From Domibacillus enclensis (GTDB lineage Bacteria > Bacillota > Bacilli > Bacillales > Domibacillaceae), in NCBI RefSeq assembly GCF_900156125.1, contig NZ_FTLX01000005.1, forward strand, positions 226,929-290,928: a stretch of 64,000 bases of DNA, in the 5' to 3' direction. Positions 63,995 to 64,000 of the stretch are shown here, one piece after another. Numbering within the stretch: position 1 is the stretch's first letter; the number at the start of each line of letters is the position of its first letter. Both the position numbers and the translations under genes were made by a program. Under the pieces are notes generated by a model. It was given only the letters and a program-made list of their open reading frames with translations. It had not been told where the DNA came from and did no database searches.

Positions 63995-64000
63995 CTTTCA

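Overview
The window is chromosomal DNA from a Bacillaceae bacterium, probably Bacillus or a close relative such as Domibacillus; I cannot name the species. The evidence is Bacillus-type ribosome binding sites, frequent TTG/GTG starts, a B. subtilis-like gene order, and sporulation and stress signals (a sigma-G-like and a sigma-B-like promoter, kapB). The order yutE-yutF, yutG, yutI, yutJ, yuzB, yutM, yumC, yumB, yuiB, yuiE, yuiF, yuxO, mrpA-G, yufK, pbpD, patB-yugE, alaR-alaT, yugI, yugJ, pgi corresponds to the yut/yum/yui/mrp/yug part of the B. subtilis map. No phage, transposase, CRISPR array or plasmid gene is visible.

Layout. 1-9.6 kb: housekeeping and Fe-S genes (yutE partial, yutF, an FAD-Rieske oxidoreductase, yutG, a hydroxyacid dehydrogenase, yutI, gabD, yutJ, yuzB, a DUF2225 gene, yutM). 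9.65-13.3 kb: a 37-residue membrane protein gene behind a sigma-G-like promoter, and a large secreted nuclease. 13.3-22.7 kb: redox genes (yhfK, yumC, yumB), a Nudix hydrolase, yuiB, a cobalamin-binding-like protein, yuiE, yuiF, yuxO and a ydaT-like stress gene. 22.7-29.3 kb: the seven-gene Mrp Na+/H+ antiporter operon and yufK. 29.3-35.9 kb: the complete methionine salvage cluster, mtnK-mtnA diverging from mtnE-mtnW-mtnX-mtnB-mtnD. 35.9-40.7 kb: a class A penicillin-binding protein, kapB, a small membrane protein, and queC-queD-queE behind a preQ1-I riboswitch. 41.0-44.3 kb: patB, yugE, alaR-alaT.

44.5-56.5 kb is the most distinctive block. A CcpA-type cre site controls a ChvE-type sugar ABC transporter (lipoprotein, ATPase, permease). 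Next come a membrane-anchored sugar-binding protein, a YesM/LytS-type histidine kinase and an AraC-type response regulator with overlapping reading frames. Last is a chemoreceptor flanked by two paralogous XylF-like lipoproteins that have no transporter of their own. It reads as one system for sensing, swimming towards and importing an aldose such as xylose. 56.6-64 kb: an NSS symporter, yugI, glutamate dehydrogenase, yugJ, pgi, tRNA-Ala, an MgtC-family protein, then a 5S rRNA without 16S/23S followed by tRNA-Val and tRNA-Thr.

Three copies of a GC-rich, palindromic, non-coding element (6.3-6.8, 17.6-18.1 and 40.7-41.0 kb) all lie between convergent genes. Copies A and C share homologous AT-rich ends. 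Each is bracketed by two near-identical copies of a rho-independent terminator, and the terminator differs between the two sites. This looks like an element that inserts at bidirectional terminators and duplicates them, and it is the best candidate here for something undescribed.
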